Notes: generated from the sequence alone by a model not told the origin. A stretch of 64,000 nucleotides of DNA from Absidia repens (GCA_002105175.1 MCGE01000046.1:62001-126000), one strand, 5' to 3'; numbered from the stretch's first letter, positions 12,959-24,897 are shown. Made by a program: numbers and translations.

Positions 12959-13066
12959 TCAATGCTCCGCTGAATCAGGTGCCGGCTTGCGTTTAGCGAA
13001 CAGGAGACCAACCTTGGCTGAGCGACTGTATTTCCTGCGTTTGGTACCATATCTGCCATTAGACAT
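12959..13066 (-). CDS. Possible 35-aa basic peptide
   Basis: The frame starts at ATG 13066 in a good context (CAACAATGTC) and reads MSNGRYGTKRRKYSRSAK, then VGLLFAKRKPAPDSAEH. Downstream on the same strand an AATAAA lies near 12830. The composition (basic N-terminal half, acidic end) is not what A/T-rich intergenic DNA usually gives, but the family is not recognised and the length is too short for a firm call. The longer upstream extension in the same frame is hydrophobic and looks like untranslated leader. Confidence 0.3.
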   Translation of the reverse strand: MSNGRYGTKRRKYSRSAKVGLLFAKRKPAPDSAEH

Positions 13067-13540
13067 TGTTGTATGTGGTATTAATAAAATTAAAAAATAA
13101 AAGAAAGAGGGAAATAAACTAAAATAAAAAAATAGCAGTTTTATATGTGCCATGATGGCTGATATTTAAAACGCCGGTTTCTTCATATCATGTTTGAAGC
13201 CCACTGTTTCGCTTATAAATAAGTACTATGTGGTTGCCTTGGGACGACATACAATTTTCAAATGCTACAAATACGCTGCTATTGTTTTAAATATCTTGTA
13301 CTTTACAGCAAAACACAGATCCAGCCATAGTATGGTGGGCTTAGTCTCCATGCTACCACATACACAAAAATATCTGGCCAACATCTGTTGGGCGTTACCA
13401 GGCTGCCATCAAGATCGAAATGGGGGATAGGGCCGTGCCCATTTTTACACACACACACGGACCTATATGATTTTACACCTCCGACTTCAGTCATGCAAGG
13501 CAATTAAACAAAAGTGAGAGACTACATGTAGAAAAGCAAT

Positions 13541-13750
13541 TGTATTCAGATGTAGATATAAACTACGACAGCTGAAACTCAGCTAAACTAACAAAGATTC
13601 CATGAAACGAAGGCTAATCTAATGGTAATGTTTCCAAATCATGCAACCAAAATGAAAAAGTTTCCTCATGCATTTTGTGGATTCCTGTTCCAGAAAGTCG
13701 CTAATTCCAAGTCTATCTCCTATCCAACATGAAGACCATTCCATTAAGGC
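13541..13750 (-). repeat. Family M repeat, partial diverged copy
   Basis: It retains the poly(A)-signal end (TTCAGATGTAGATATAAAC as read on plus), the CATTTTGG block and the TTTCC..CATGCA block, and lacks the CACGTG end. It lies directly before a second copy in the same orientation. Confidence 0.65.
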
Positions 13751-13778
13751 TGCAATGAATATTATGTTTTAAAAAAAC

Positions 13779-14095
13779 ACTTATTTTATTGAGATGTTGA
13801 TACAAAGTATGACACAATAACACATAACTAAGCTAATGAAGGGTCCAAAAAGTCAACTAATTGTGCCCTCTGATCCTAGATCCAAAATGAAAGGGCTTCC
13901 TCATTCATCTTGTCATCCCTGAGCTGAAACCCCTTTTAAACTAGCCCTTGCACTAATCCAAGCCCAACATAACCCTATACGGGTCACAAATGTGAAGAGT
14001 CAAAGAAGGAAGGAAAAATGAAAAGAAAGAGAGAAAATACAACTGGAAGCAACTAAAATTTTCACGTGTGCGGGATTTGAAATATTTTCTGTTGT
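13779..14095 (-). repeat. Family M repeat with CACGTG end
   Basis: The core is well conserved (GATCCTAGATCCAAAATG on plus, near 13870). The CACGTGTGCGGGATTTG end sits near 14062-14080, the same end as in the copies at 1275, 31096, 44862 and 55505. On the minus strand it reads from that end to an AATAAAA near 13790. Confidence 0.75.
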
Positions 14096-14558
14096 GGCTC
14101 GAGAGAGGTCAGGTTGTGTAATTTAAAGAAATAACCGTGGCGGGTGAATAAGAATAATAATGGATGAGCACATTAAAAAATAAGCAGTAATGGGAGCATA
14201 AAACAGACTTTCTCACCTACAATATATATATTTGAAAATAAGATGTTACTGTCTTGTTCAAAGCTTTGAGCAAAAAAAAAAAAAAAAAAAAAAGCTAATA
14301 TGGTGCGGCTCACTTATAATGTCAAATTTTAGGAATGATCCTATAAAGCTGATGGTTTTTTAAAAAATGACCACCGCAAAAAAATAATGTATAAACATGA
14401 TAATTCAGACCTTTAAGAACAAAACGTGTACATCTTTTTGTTTTTTTATAAAAATAGAAAGATTTATCAGCCTTCAGAAAAAGAAGACTTTGGCTGACTG
14501 GCCTAGGATTTGAAATGTATCTGATGTACTAAAAAGAAAATGGTATGTGCATTTATTA

Positions 14559-15023
14559 TTATATATAAAAAAGAAAATGGATCGTAAGAAAACTCACATA
14601 TAGTAACTTTAATTTCGCTCTTTTGGCCCTCCAACTTTTTTTTTTTTTTTTTTTTTCTGATCCACCGCTGACGCCCTGTCCACCATAGGAATCGTCCATC
14701 TTTTTTTTCTCCATCGCTGCCCACCCATAGTGCCAAATCACAGAGTCTTCCATCAAAAGCCACACTTCAGAAACCCCTTGCCACCCAGTAGCTACATAAT
14801 TAATACTATTTTCAACTTCGCTCTTCAATATACCCCACCGCAACAAATACACTGTAATAGCTGTTTTTTCACACAAACACATCCCTGTTTTCTTTTCTAC
14901 GCACAAACTTATAGAGTTGGTGGAAGAAGTCTCCATAATACCCAATCCGTTCCTTTTATTTATATATATAGACACACTTTTTTTTTGTCTATGCATATGT
15001 AATACACATTCGATGAAGCTCAT
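14559..15023 (-). other. Open frame inside TE2, shared with TE3
   Basis: From ATG 15023 the frame reads MSFIECVLHMHRQKK and continues through ITVYLLRWGILKSEVEN and VWLLMEDSVIWHYGWAA to a Lys-rich run over a poly-T tract. TE3 carries almost the same frame at 29094-29513. I do not recognise a domain. Being nearly identical in two recent copies does not show selection, so it may be non-coding. Confidence 0.35.
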
Positions 15024-15062
15024 AATGTAAACGTACAACAGAGAAACTGAATATAAGAAAAA

Positions 15063-15260
15063 TAATATTTATTCAGACGTAGATTTAAACGATGACATAC
15101 TATCACTAAACTAATGACGATTCCATGATGCTAATCTACTGAGTTCCCAAGTCCTACATCCAAAATAAAAGGGGTTCCCCATGATGTTTGTTTTGCGTTT
15201 TTAAAAACGCCCCTAATTCAAATTCTAACACTAATCCTAGATCATCAGAACCCCACTAAG
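15063..15260 (-). repeat. Family M module inside TE2 (first)
   Basis: It has the M core in plus reading (TATTTATTCAGACGTAGAT, ATCCAAAATAAAAGGGGTT, GTTCCCCATG). On the minus strand it ends in CTGAATAAATATT. The counterpart in TE3 is at about 28860-29060. Confidence 0.75.
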
Positions 15261-15717
15261 TCTTGCCATCATATCATTCAGGCTATAAGAAGGAAAAAAA
15301 TAAAAAAGAAAGAAAAGAGAGGGAAAAAAAATGGGGCCCAAAAAAAAAAATAGAAAGCAAAATGCGGAGCCTGAATCATCCAGCCTTTTTTTTTTCTGTC
15401 AAAAAATCAGGGAAGGGGCAATCACCATAATTTCCATAGTGCATAATTTGTTTTATCTTCCAGTGGAAAGCCAGTCGCGACCCCTACATAATCAAGCTCT
15501 AATCTCTCTGACGTCTTTTAAATAAGCTATTATTTCAGCACACAAAAAAAATTCATTGACGACGCGCTGACCACGACGGTTGGGCCCCAAGGGGCTGCCC
15601 ACCAAAGTGCGAAAGAACGGAGGCTTTAATCCTATCCCATCAAAACCCACACTTTAATAAAAGAAACTGTGACACCTAGTAAATCGAAAGATTTCCAAAA
15701 GCTCCAGCGGAGCGCCA

Positions 15718-15930
15718 GAGCGTTTATTCAGTAGTAATTATAACAATGACAACCTATACTAAGCTAAGATGAAGGCCAATCTAAGAGTGTTCCCATATTC
15801 TGAATCCAAAATGAAGAGTTTCCCCATGCATCTCGTAATACCTGAGCTGAAACCCCTTCTAAACTAGTCCTGACACTAATCCTAGTTAAACATCACCTCA
15901 TTGAGATCAATAAAACGGCGGTGACCTGGG
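15718..15930 (-). repeat. Family M module inside TE2 (second)
   Basis: It has GCGTTTATTCAGTAGTAAT at the poly(A)-signal end, AATCCAAAATGAAGAG in the core and CTTCTAAACTAGTCCTGAC beyond. Near-identical modules occur in TE1 (about 11930-12130) and TE3 (about 28070-28280). Confidence 0.75.
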
Positions 15931-16056
15931 GAAAAAAGAAAAGAAAGGAAGGAGGAAAAAAAAAAAAAAGGCTTTAAAAAGCATATTCAATCGTCGATTA
16001 CAATCACAAAAGTGCAATGAAAATTGAAAATTTGACATTATAAGTGAGCCGCACCA

Positions 16057-16540
16057 TACAAATTCAATGGAAATGGGGTTCGTGTCAACAAACTGGAATT
16101 ATATTGGTCTATTTTATTGAAAATTTCGAGTGAACTAGAATATAATAAGGAGGTCGGTATTGAAATAGATAAATATTCCTTCGAACAGTGTTTAAATATA
16201 TTTTAATATCTTGTCATCGCGACAGAATGATGCTATTCTAGTGAAAGTCAATGGCATTTGTGCAGCCTGATGTAGCCTCCTACCAATGCTCGAACCGCAT
16301 ATCAAGGCTGACTTCTAAACCCAATCTGATCAGTACCCCATCTTTCCGTGTTCATAATAATTAAACATTATCCAGTTCACTATATCACTACGCTACACTC
16401 ATTTTCAGTTTTCAACAAGATATTTATTGAAGACACACATCATAAAAGAATTTGAGGCCACAATGATAAATAAAAATAGTAAGTATATACAATATTTTAT
16501 TGAATATATAAAAAAGTAAAATAAAATAATAATTTCTAAG
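16057..16540. other. Intergenic; 3' flank of CLP1
   Basis: No gene is seen. On the minus strand TTCAATAAAA lies at about 16496-16505, some 40 bases past the CLP1 stop, and another TTCAATAAA near 16428; these are its likely poly(A) signals. A TTCGAGC motif near 16300 resembles a tRNA B-box but no cloverleaf forms. Confidence 0.5.
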
Positions 16541-18458
16541 CTACGTTTCCATCCATTTGAATGATCCCATCAGAACATGTCTTCTTGGTAGTCGACCTGG
16601 GGAGGGAGAGAGAATTGTCATTTTTTTCTTTTCTTCATTGACATCAGATCTAAAAGAGATATAACATATTAAGATCGTTAGATAACTTCCCACCATTGAC
16701 TTTACATAGTATATATATCTAATGCTATGACTATCACTTACATATATATGAATCCCACAACACTACATTGCAGCAATTTGTTTTCATGCTCTGCATCATC
16801 GGCGTCTAGGATTGCCATCACTGAATGCAGACACATATCAAAACTGTCGACCTTGACCACTTCCGTTTCACTGTCTTTGGTTCCCACCATCATAGGTAGG
16901 GCAGATGATGGGGCAATAGCTTCACCAACACGCCACACATTGATATCGCCAAAGTTGACCAGCATCGAGTAAGGAGATAATTCGCATTTTGGTGTTCCAT
17001 AAAAGTATTCCTGAATTTTCGATCTTTGGAGCTGTACTTTGAATTGCTTGTCCCTTTCCACTACACCGCCAGATTTGTTCAATTTTACGATAGAGATATT
17101 GTCCTGATTTTTATATGTTTTCATCATATCGCTATAGAGTCGTTCATGCCCAAGCACAACCACCACATTGACTAAAATGTGAATATTATAAAAAACAAAA
17201 TTGGTAATGATAATCAGCCCTCCGCCTTTCATCATGCATCTTTTTTCTTTCTTTGGGTTGTCCTCTTACCAGAGAATTCTTCTATAGCATGCCATATCAA
17301 CTCATATCCAACTTGGTTGATCAACCCTGGGGTATCAATAATAAAACCAGAGGTTCGGCTTTCAGGATCAGCGGCGAGACGGCTTTTGACAGTATGAGCT
17401 AACCGAGATACCACCAGTTTGTACATTTTGACATTTTCACTTGGGTTTTCATAGCCATAATAATACGCAAGAGGCATGGTTGTTGACCCCATTGAGGCAG
17501 CTGTTGTCGCTGATGATCCAAATCCTTCTTCAATATCGATGAGATGGCTGATGGCAGTAGCTGTAACTGCACCTGGCATTGTGATTGATCCCTAGTTCAT
17601 GAAAGAAACGAAAGACAAAGTATGGATAAAGTATGTTTAGTGAACTACACTTTCTAGTCTCATCATTCGGAACTTTTCGTATCTTTTTACCTCTGCAGTG
17701 TCCAAAGATACATAGAGCGGTTTTTCCCCTTGACGGAAAGCGTAGCTTGCCATGATTTTACATAAAGAAGTCTTGCCCACATCATGAGGACCAATCACCA
17801 AAACCTATGTCCCCAAAATCAAAAGTGTTAGCATCCACCTTTTTGCTTTTCTCGCTGAACAGTATTCAATAATTCCTATTTGTAATCGATGTATCTTACC
17901 CTAGGTCCAAGTTCGTTCGAGGATCTAGCCATGTCGCGCAGTTGCTGTATGGCAAGATGAGTATTCAAATAACTGGTCATTGGTGTTTCGTTTGCCGTAT
18001 ATTCTACAAGAAAAGTTCCCCTGACGTAAAATTAAAGGTTAAAGATAGATACAATAAAAAAAAATCTAGACAATGTGGTCAGTATGTGAACATAAATAAA
18101 AAGGATATTTCCAACGCACAACCATGCCACGTATATACAGCTGCCTTTCGTCCAGAAAAGGTATATTCAACGCCTTCAGCCAATTCAGTCCCGAAGATTT
18201 CAGCAGTACCTTTTACTAGCTAGAAGAAGAAGGAATACATATGAAGAGATTGTCAGTTAGTTGGTGAGTGAACATCGTCAATTCAAACAAACCCATATTT
18301 ACCTTGATTTGTACTTGGGCTTTAAAATCAACTTCAAACCGGAACTCACTGTCAGCCTCCAGATCCACAATGCGTTTGTCGCCAAGATTGTTCTAAAATG
18401 AAAGTAAATGCATGAGCGTCAATTTGATTTTATTCGAAAAATATACCTTTTCCAGCAT
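16541..18458 (-). CDS. CLP1: Polynucleotide 5'-hydroxyl kinase CLP1 / mRNA cleavage factor subunit
   Basis: A multi-exon gene with ATG at 18458 (MLEK, then [17 protein letters not shown] after the first intron) and stop at 16541. An N-terminal beta domain is followed by a P-loop, [13 protein letters not shown], then [40 protein letters not shown], and the characteristic C-terminus [15 protein letters not shown] and MGSFKWMET. These are hallmarks of Clp1, which in fungi is a core subunit of cleavage factor IA, bridging to Pcf11 in pre-mRNA 3'-end formation. The Walker A lysine and threonine are present, so nucleotide binding should be retained; fungal Clp1 is generally regarded as lacking strong RNA kinase activity. 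It shares a 183-base divergent promoter with the PCID2/Thp1 gene. The last intron (donor inside the FIYI codon) was placed by frame and family fit. Confidence 0.95.
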
Positions 18459-18598
18459 TGTTTTGTATGCTGCAAAAGAGAAGAGCGCGAAAGAGAGGAA
18501 AAGCGTGACTTGAATTTGGCGTACATTAAGCGGAGTTTGAGGTTCTTTTTTTTAAAAAAAAAATATGGGGTTTTACCTGTCTTTACGAGCTAATACAT

Positions 18599-18637
<39 letters not shown>

Positions 18638-18641
18638 AAAA
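18459..18641. promoter_or_regulatory. Divergent promoter between CLP1 and PCID2
   Basis: Only 183 bases separate the two ATGs. The stretch holds a run of about 35 T (18602-18636) ending five bases before the PCID2 ATG and a shorter T/A run near 18547-18563. Poly(dA:dT) tracts of this length are nucleosome-excluding in fungi. No TATA box is clear. Confidence 0.65.
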
Positions 18642-20445
18642 ATGCCTCCTGCACTCAATTCTTACTTGACAAAAGTGAACAACTGTGCGCGTAATACTAA
18701 TGGGAAACAGCTGAGTAATCTTTTATCACTGAATGACAAGCATACACACTCATTGCTGGAACAAAATCTATCGGTAAAGTAAAAGAATCGACTAAAACCC
18801 AAGAAATGAAAAAACCATTTGCTAATCAATGACTTGATTTACAGATTGATCAATTGGATAGTTTGTGCAAGTCTCGTTTAGTCTCGCCTTGGGATGAAAT
18901 TACTGCCAATCATTTGAAAGCTTTATTATACAATGACGAGGGACTTTGCTTGCAAGCTTACGATGCCCAGAAGGATCTTGTACAGTAAGTTTTCTGTATA
19001 CTTCATTTTTGCTTTATATACTAAAATGCAAACTCTTTCTCCTTCTCCCCTTATGCAGATGCTTTCAACGTGCAATGACTGGCTTTCAGCGTTGGTCCTT
19101 ACCCGTGCTGTATGCGATCAATAATGATTTGAGGATTGTTGCAACTAAGGTAGATATTAACGAGAACCAACATAGATAAAAGCAATACTAAACAAAACCT
19201 ATTGTAATATTAGGTAGACGATGAAGCATCGGAAACAAGTGATGGAAACCGAAGGAAATTGGAGGAGGCCGCCAACGTTATTAGCAAATCATTTACATAT
19301 TGCATCACCGATCGGTAAGCGATTATGAAAATGATATCTACTTGTTTCATCAGTATCTAATCCAACTTTTATCGAACAGGACTGCGGGAAATTCTTCAAA
19401 AAAGTTTGGCACTTACTTTATGATTGGCTTGTTATTCCGGATCTACTTCAAGGTAAAAGCAATTCCCCTCTCCCTTGATTAAAAAATGCTCGAACCACTT
19501 TTGTTCACCTGTCTATTTTGATTATTATACTGTACCTTGAATGTAGTTAAAACAACAAAACTTATGCAAAAACATTCTACGTGCTCTGAAGGCTACAGAC
19601 ATGCCACCAATTGAACGGTTTCCAAAAAGTGATCGAGTTACATTCCGATATTATTTGGGACGACTTTATTTCTTGGGTGAAGAATACGCAAAGGTAATAA
19701 ATATTAAGGACAAGATTACGGAAACTGGAACGGTTGTATTAATGAATTCTTTTTTCATTGTGCTCTAGGCTGAAACAGAACTTGATCTTGCTTTCCGTGA
19801 GTGTCTTCGAAGTCAAAAAAAGAACAAAGAGTAAGTTAATTGGATAAAACAAACAACGACACATATGACTGATAATTACTTTTCTCTTCCTTTATAGACT
19901 TATATTACAAACTCTCCTTCCGGTGCGACTGATGCGTGGCGTCTTACCAACTAATGCATTGCTCAATCAATACCCCAAGACGAAACAAGTGTATGGTGGA
20001 ATCGCCAAAGCAATAAAAATGGGCAACGTCAAAGCATTCAATGAAGCTCTTGTGCAAGCTGAAGCTACTCTTATCCGACAAGGAACCTATTTCGCGGTGG
20101 AAAAAGCTCAAAGTATAGCGATGCGCCAACTTTTCCGAAAAGTGTAAGAGAATATCAACATATTATATCGTGCAGAGATAATGTTAAAGTAAATATGGAT
20201 CATGTACTTAATATTTTCTGAATTCTAGATATTTGGTGATGGACAATAGCACTAGACTAGCGATACCGAAATTCAAGACAGCTTTAGAATTTGTAGGATT
20301 AGAAGTAGACATGGAAGAAACAGAATGGATGCTGGCAAATATGATTTACAAAGGCTATATCAAGGGTTACCTGTCACATGAAAAGCTATTCTTAGTTTTA
20401 AGTAAAGGTGATCCTTTTCCCAATATATCTTCATCTATTCAATAA
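18642..20445 (+). CDS. PCID2: PCI-domain TREX-2 subunit (PCID2 / Thp1 family)
   Basis: Eight or so exons from ATG 18642 (MPPALNSYLTKVNNCARN) to TAA at 20443-20445. Recognisable blocks in order: TYCITDRTAGNSSKKFG..YFMIGLLFRIYFK, NLCKNILRALKATDMPP, FPKSDRVTFRYYLGRLYFL, LPVRLMRGVLPTNALL and the C-terminal PCI/winged-helix part (TYFAVEKAQSIAMRQLFRKVY ending in ANMIYKGYIKGYLSHEK). This is the PCID2/Thp1 (CSN12-like) family. With Sac3 and Sem1 it forms the TREX-2 complex, which couples transcription to mRNA export at nuclear pores. The stop codon lies inside CAATAAAA, which may also be a poly(A) signal. Csn12 is the main alternative; the YYLGRLYFL block and overall length favour PCID2. Confidence 0.85.
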
Positions 20446-20720
20446 AACTATTTTATTCTTATTATCATTATCATTACTATTATTTATTTTTACATTATGG
20501 TATTGTCTTGTATTTTATTTTGTCTTCATGCATTATTGATCAGTTATATCTATATAAGTGCATGTGATTTTTTATTTCGATTTGCTCGCAGTTGATCACC
20601 ACCACCACCACCACCAAAAAGGCGGAATATGAAATAAAAAATAGCTGACATTGGTTGTTTTCCATTTTTTCCTTTCTTGCTTTTTTTTTCGCTTTTCTCA
20701 TCTTTATACTTTTTATCATC

Positions 20721-21771
20721 ATGAAGCTGTATTCTATTGCTGTTTTGAAAAAAGACTCTGATAAGGCCAAGGTACTTGCCTCTCAATATGATTTATCAAG
20801 CTTTGGTTACTTCCAACGTGGCAGGTAAGACTTTTTTTTCCGTTTTTGTTATTATTATCGTATTGAAAAATTCAGAAAGCTAATATTTTTGTTTATACTA
20901 TTTGCTTGATATACATGTTACCTTGATTTGATTGACGAGTAGTGTACAAGAATTCATGAACTTTACCTCTATTACCATTGTGGAACGCACTCAAACAGGA
21001 CAACGCCAAAGTGTAGAAAGTGAAAGTAAGTTTGAATGCCACTGCTGACGAATACAATACATGTGCGAAAGACCAAGGAAGACCACTAGTGAACTCACTC
21101 AGCTGGTTATGGGAGTGGGACACTTTTATTTATATATCAACTACTTGTTATACTAATTCTCTCTCTTTCTTTATCTCTTTCTTTCTCACTTTTTTCATCA
21201 TCTTTTATAGATAATGTAGCCCACGTCTATGCTCATCCTCAGGGTATCAGCGGAGTCATTTTCAGTGACAAAGAATATCCTTCTCGGGTGGCATTTTCTT
21301 TACTCAACAAGGTATTGGATGAGTTCTTAGTCAAATTCCCCCCTGAAAAATGGAATGGCACACAACTTTTGGACTATCCTGAACTGACTAGCTACTTGCA
21401 AAAATATCAAGATCCCAAACAAGCTGATACAATTATGAAAGTCCAAAATGAACTTGATGAAACAACTGCGATTTTGGTAAGGTCAAGTGATATTTTTCTT
21501 TATTAGTGTTAGGAAGCGAAACCATATTGATGACTTGTTTTATTTTTATTAGCACAAAACCATAGACTCTGTCCTTCAACGTGGTGAAAAGGTAAATATT
21601 ACGGCGGGTGGAAGGATGGTGTGATCTGATAAATGTTTTATTTAGCTAACTTTTTTTTTCATTTCGTGACAGTTGGATTCACTGGTGGATAGATCAGAAA
21701 CATTGTCAAGTCAATCCAAAATGTTTTATAAGACTGCAAAGAAGACCAATTCTTGCTGTGTTTTGATGTGA
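20721..21771 (+). CDS. YKT6: R-SNARE YKT6
   Basis: Begins [17 protein letters not shown] at ATG 20721. An N-terminal longin domain (to about residue 130, with [15 protein letters not shown] and [20 protein letters not shown]) is followed by a SNARE helix with the zero-layer arginine in VLQRGEKLDSL. The C-terminus is TNSCCVLM: a CAAX box (CVLM) for farnesylation preceded by a cysteine for palmitoylation, exactly as in Ykt6. The length of about 200 residues matches the family. It acts in ER-Golgi, vacuolar and autophagosomal fusion. At least five short introns; AATAAAG lies near 21888, about 115 bases past the stop. It is transcribed in tandem with PCID2 upstream. Confidence 0.96.
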
Positions 21772-22187
21772 TGGATAGACCTCATAGCTTATATTTTTAC
21801 TTTTTACTATCACTATTATTCTTATTTTTATTATAATCGATCCCCCCCTTCCTGGTATAGCTGTTTATTTTATTCATTATTGAAAATAATAAAGACTTAA
21901 CTGACTTACTATTCGAACAAGATGATACTTGGTTTACAAGTTAATTCATTAATTATGTTGTTGATTGTCTTCTATATATATCAATACAACACAATACCTA
22001 CTGTTTTGCTTGTTGTTGTTCTTTTATTCACTTCATGCATTTTGCGTACTGGTGATTTACAGTACAATTGTTTAATCGCCGACCCCTATTTTTTTTTAAA
22101 TTTTTTGGCTCCATAAAATGTTTCGTTTCCTTTTCCACTCCTTTTATTTTTTTTATTTTATTATTATTATTCATCCGACTTGTCTTT
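21772..22187. other. Intergenic between YKT6 and the FYVE/RING gene
   Basis: It holds the YKT6 poly(A) signal near 21888 and a pyrimidine-rich stretch (22086-22185) that reads as the leader of the next gene. An upstream in-frame extension from 22068 is hydrophobic and T-rich and was rejected as coding. Confidence 0.5.
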
Positions 22188-24897
22188 ATGCCACGCTTCC
22201 AACCATTACCTACCTTTCCCTTCTCTATACCCTATATTGGCAAAAGCAATACCACCATTACTACTACTGCTGCCACTACAAATACCAGTACAAACACCCT
22301 TGCCTTTCCATTTATTGAGTCTGGTTTCACCCCACAACCACGATCTACACTGGAAGCAGCCATATCAGGCGATGTGACGCGATTAAAACAACTCTGGGAA
22401 CAAGAGACTACCAATAATATGGATATACCCTATGGCCCTGTTGAAATGACCCCTCTCCATTATTCTGCATCCAAAGGTCATTTACTGTGCGTACAGTTCC
22501 TTATCGAAAAATGTAGAGTCACTGTGGATGTGCTTGATCGAGAAGGCGAAGTAAGTGATGAAAAAGGGAAATGTGTACTATGTACCTATGGCCATATCAT
22601 ATTTCTTTATTATTTACTTTCTTCTTTTGTAGACACCTCTTTTAAAAGCTGCTTATGCTGGTCATTTTTCTGTGGTTCACTATTTGGTTCTCGAAGCTGG
22701 AGCCAATATCTCCCATAAAGATAAAGATGGCTGGTCTGCTCTTCACAATGCTTGCTCTCATGGACATTTGGCTATGGTGCAATTTCTCATAGCGCAATCC
22801 ACAAATGTTGACTTGAAAAGTAAAATGGACCATACGCCTCTCAGTAAGTAATGACGTACACACAGACAGTAGGATAGAGTCAATGTCGGGATAATGTTCT
22901 CGTTACTAATTGGATTTCTTTTTTTGTTTTTTCAATAGTCAATGCAGCATCCAAAGGACATTTGTCAATTGTAGAGCACCTGATCAACGCAGCCAATGCC
23001 GATCTCTTCTGGAAAAATAAGTTCGGTGAATCTGCATATGATGCTGCTGCTGTTGCTGCTGAAGTTTATATTTGTGAACAGCTTGAAATCATGGAAAGAA
23101 AACAGATGCAACAAAAAGGTACAACACAAAATGGAATATATAGTAACTGTTATCAAGTTTGTACTTATTTTTTTGAGGGGGGGCGGTTATCTAGGACTTG
23201 ACTATCAGCTTCTGAAGCAGCACGGAACGATACCTGTGACAGTCTATGAAATACAACAACAAATTTCAACAACAACATTGATTGGGCATTCATTTACATC
23301 ACCAACTTGGGGACAACATCCAACGACATCTTGGATATTGCCATCGGGTGAAGCAGTGGCCAAAAACAGGGTGGGCTTACCTCCTCTAAAGGATCAACAA
23401 GTGTGGATATGGCTGACGGATTGGACTGTTGATTACACACATCCGAATTATGATATGGACGGCTGGGAATATGCAAAACACCTGGACACACCAGATGAAT
23501 CTTGGAGCAAGAAACCACCAGTGGGAAACAGACAAAATGCTATCCGGAGGCGTCGGTGGGTGCGAATCATGACCAGACAACCAGCTCACACTGCAGATGT
23601 TGAGGAACTGGACGGACACTCGGGTTTGATGGACGATAGTAGTTCTCATTCGGGGAACACTCAAGGTAAATAGTTTTGAAAACTTGAATTATGTGTTAAC
23701 GGGTATCGTCTTTGTATTGATTTATCTCCTTTTTTATCATCGATAGACTTGAGTCATGACTTGGATTTTGAACAATGGCAAGATTCAAGTTATATTTATC
23801 GTCATGAAGAAGCAAGCCAACCAACTAGCAGTACATCAATTACAAGAGCTAATGCTGCGTTTGTCGCTGGAACAAATATAATGGATTATCAAACTCATGA
23901 CGATGGGATGGTATCTGGTCGAAGAACTTTAGTACTAAATCGTCAACCACATCAAGGTGCTGCTCGGGTATGGGAAAAAAATGAAAATGCATTGGACTGC
24001 CGATGTTGTGGCAAATGGTTTAATATCATCAGTCGGAGGCATCACTGTAGGTAAGAACTTTAGTGTTAGTGTATCGAAGGGGGGGGGACGAGGGAGGGCT
24101 AACAATAGTTTAGTATTGTCAGCAGATACCCAATTGTTATTTACTATTTATTTATTTTCTAGGCAATGCGGATTGATAGTCTGTGACCGATGCTCAAGTA
24201 ACCGTGCGATGCTTCCCTATTCTGGCACAATACATGATCCCCAACTACCCTTTGATCAAGTGTACAAGTCAACTCTACGGCCTCAACGAATTTGTGATCC
24301 TTGCTTTGCCCATCTCTCTCGACCTCACACGGCACTAGGTACACCAAGCACACCAGGTACACCAGGTACATCATCACCAAGCAATTATCTACAACGATCT
24401 ACAAGTACGGATAGTATGATGATGTATTGCCCAGTCTGCGGAAATCATTTGGATGGATATGGTTCAACGGAGGAACAAGAACAGCATGTACAGTCTTGTT
24501 TGAATGCGGGGTTTTCATCAGCTTCTCTCTCTGCTACTGGTTATGTTTGTAAGCTAGTCTATTTGAATGATATGATATATGAACTGACTTTAGTAACTTG
24601 TTTTGATCATGTGTTATTTTTATTATGCAGTATATCAAGCGCCGTCCGATTCGACTTTATTAGGGCAAGAGTGTATTGTCTGTTTTGAAGAATTTGCTCA
24701 AGGTGAGATAAAATAAAAGTCAGCTAGTCAGTCTCGATTTCCCACCGCAATTATATCTAATCAACTAATGCACTTCTCCTTTTTTGATGAATATAGGTGA
24801 CACAATTGCAAGACTTGGCTGTTTATGTAGTTATCATCATTCTTGTATTCATGGCTGGTTTTCTCTAGGAAAAGGCTGTCCTGTACATTCTCAATAA
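22188..24897 (+). CDS. Ankyrin-DysF-FYVE-RING protein, probable endosomal E3 ligase
   Basis: ATG 22188 (MPRFQPLPTFPFSIPYIG). Domains in order: three to four ankyrin repeats (TPLHYSASKGHLLCVQFLI; TPLLKAAYAGHFSVVHYLV; GWSALHNACSHGHLAMVQFL; TPLINAASKGHLSIVEHLI); a DysF-type unit (VDYTHPNYDMDGWEYA with RRRRWVRIM); a FYVE finger (CRCCGKWFNIISRRHHCR with CGLIVCDRCSSN and RICDPCF), whose basic RRHHCR is the PI3P-binding signature; a CPVCGNHL..H..SC small zinc finger; and a C-terminal RING-H2-like finger (CIVCFEEF to HHSCIHGW and CPVH). It probably binds endosomal PI3P and ubiquitinates membrane cargo, a role like yeast Pib1 (FYVE plus RING), but with added ankyrin and DysF parts. Introns are short GT-AG. 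The stop codon lies within CAATAAAC. Confidence 0.85.

Larger units (their letters stand above)
14301..16056. mobile_element. TIR element TE2 (non-autonomous, TA-flanked)
   Basis: A perfect inverted repeat of about 30 bases bounds it, beginning TGGTGCGGCTCACTTATA at the left, with TA at 14299-14300 and 16057-16058. Length is about 1.76 kb. It matches TE3 (27940-29781) over nearly its whole length in inverted orientation. Inside are two family M modules and a block with a frame of about 150 codons on the minus strand, but no recognisable transposase. A Tc1/mariner-like non-autonomous element fits the TIR and TA duplication best; the mobilising transposase is not in this window. Confidence 0.88.

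Noticed and set aside
16250..16345. Possible tRNA on the minus strand (GGTTCGAGC B-box-like)
   Set aside because: No matching acceptor stem; the T-stem pairs only about four bases and the base after the loop is wrong for a tRNA.
22068..22187. Upstream extension of the FYVE/RING protein with a hydrophobic segment
   Set aside because: T-rich leader sequence; a later ATG at 22188 gives a normal soluble N-terminus.
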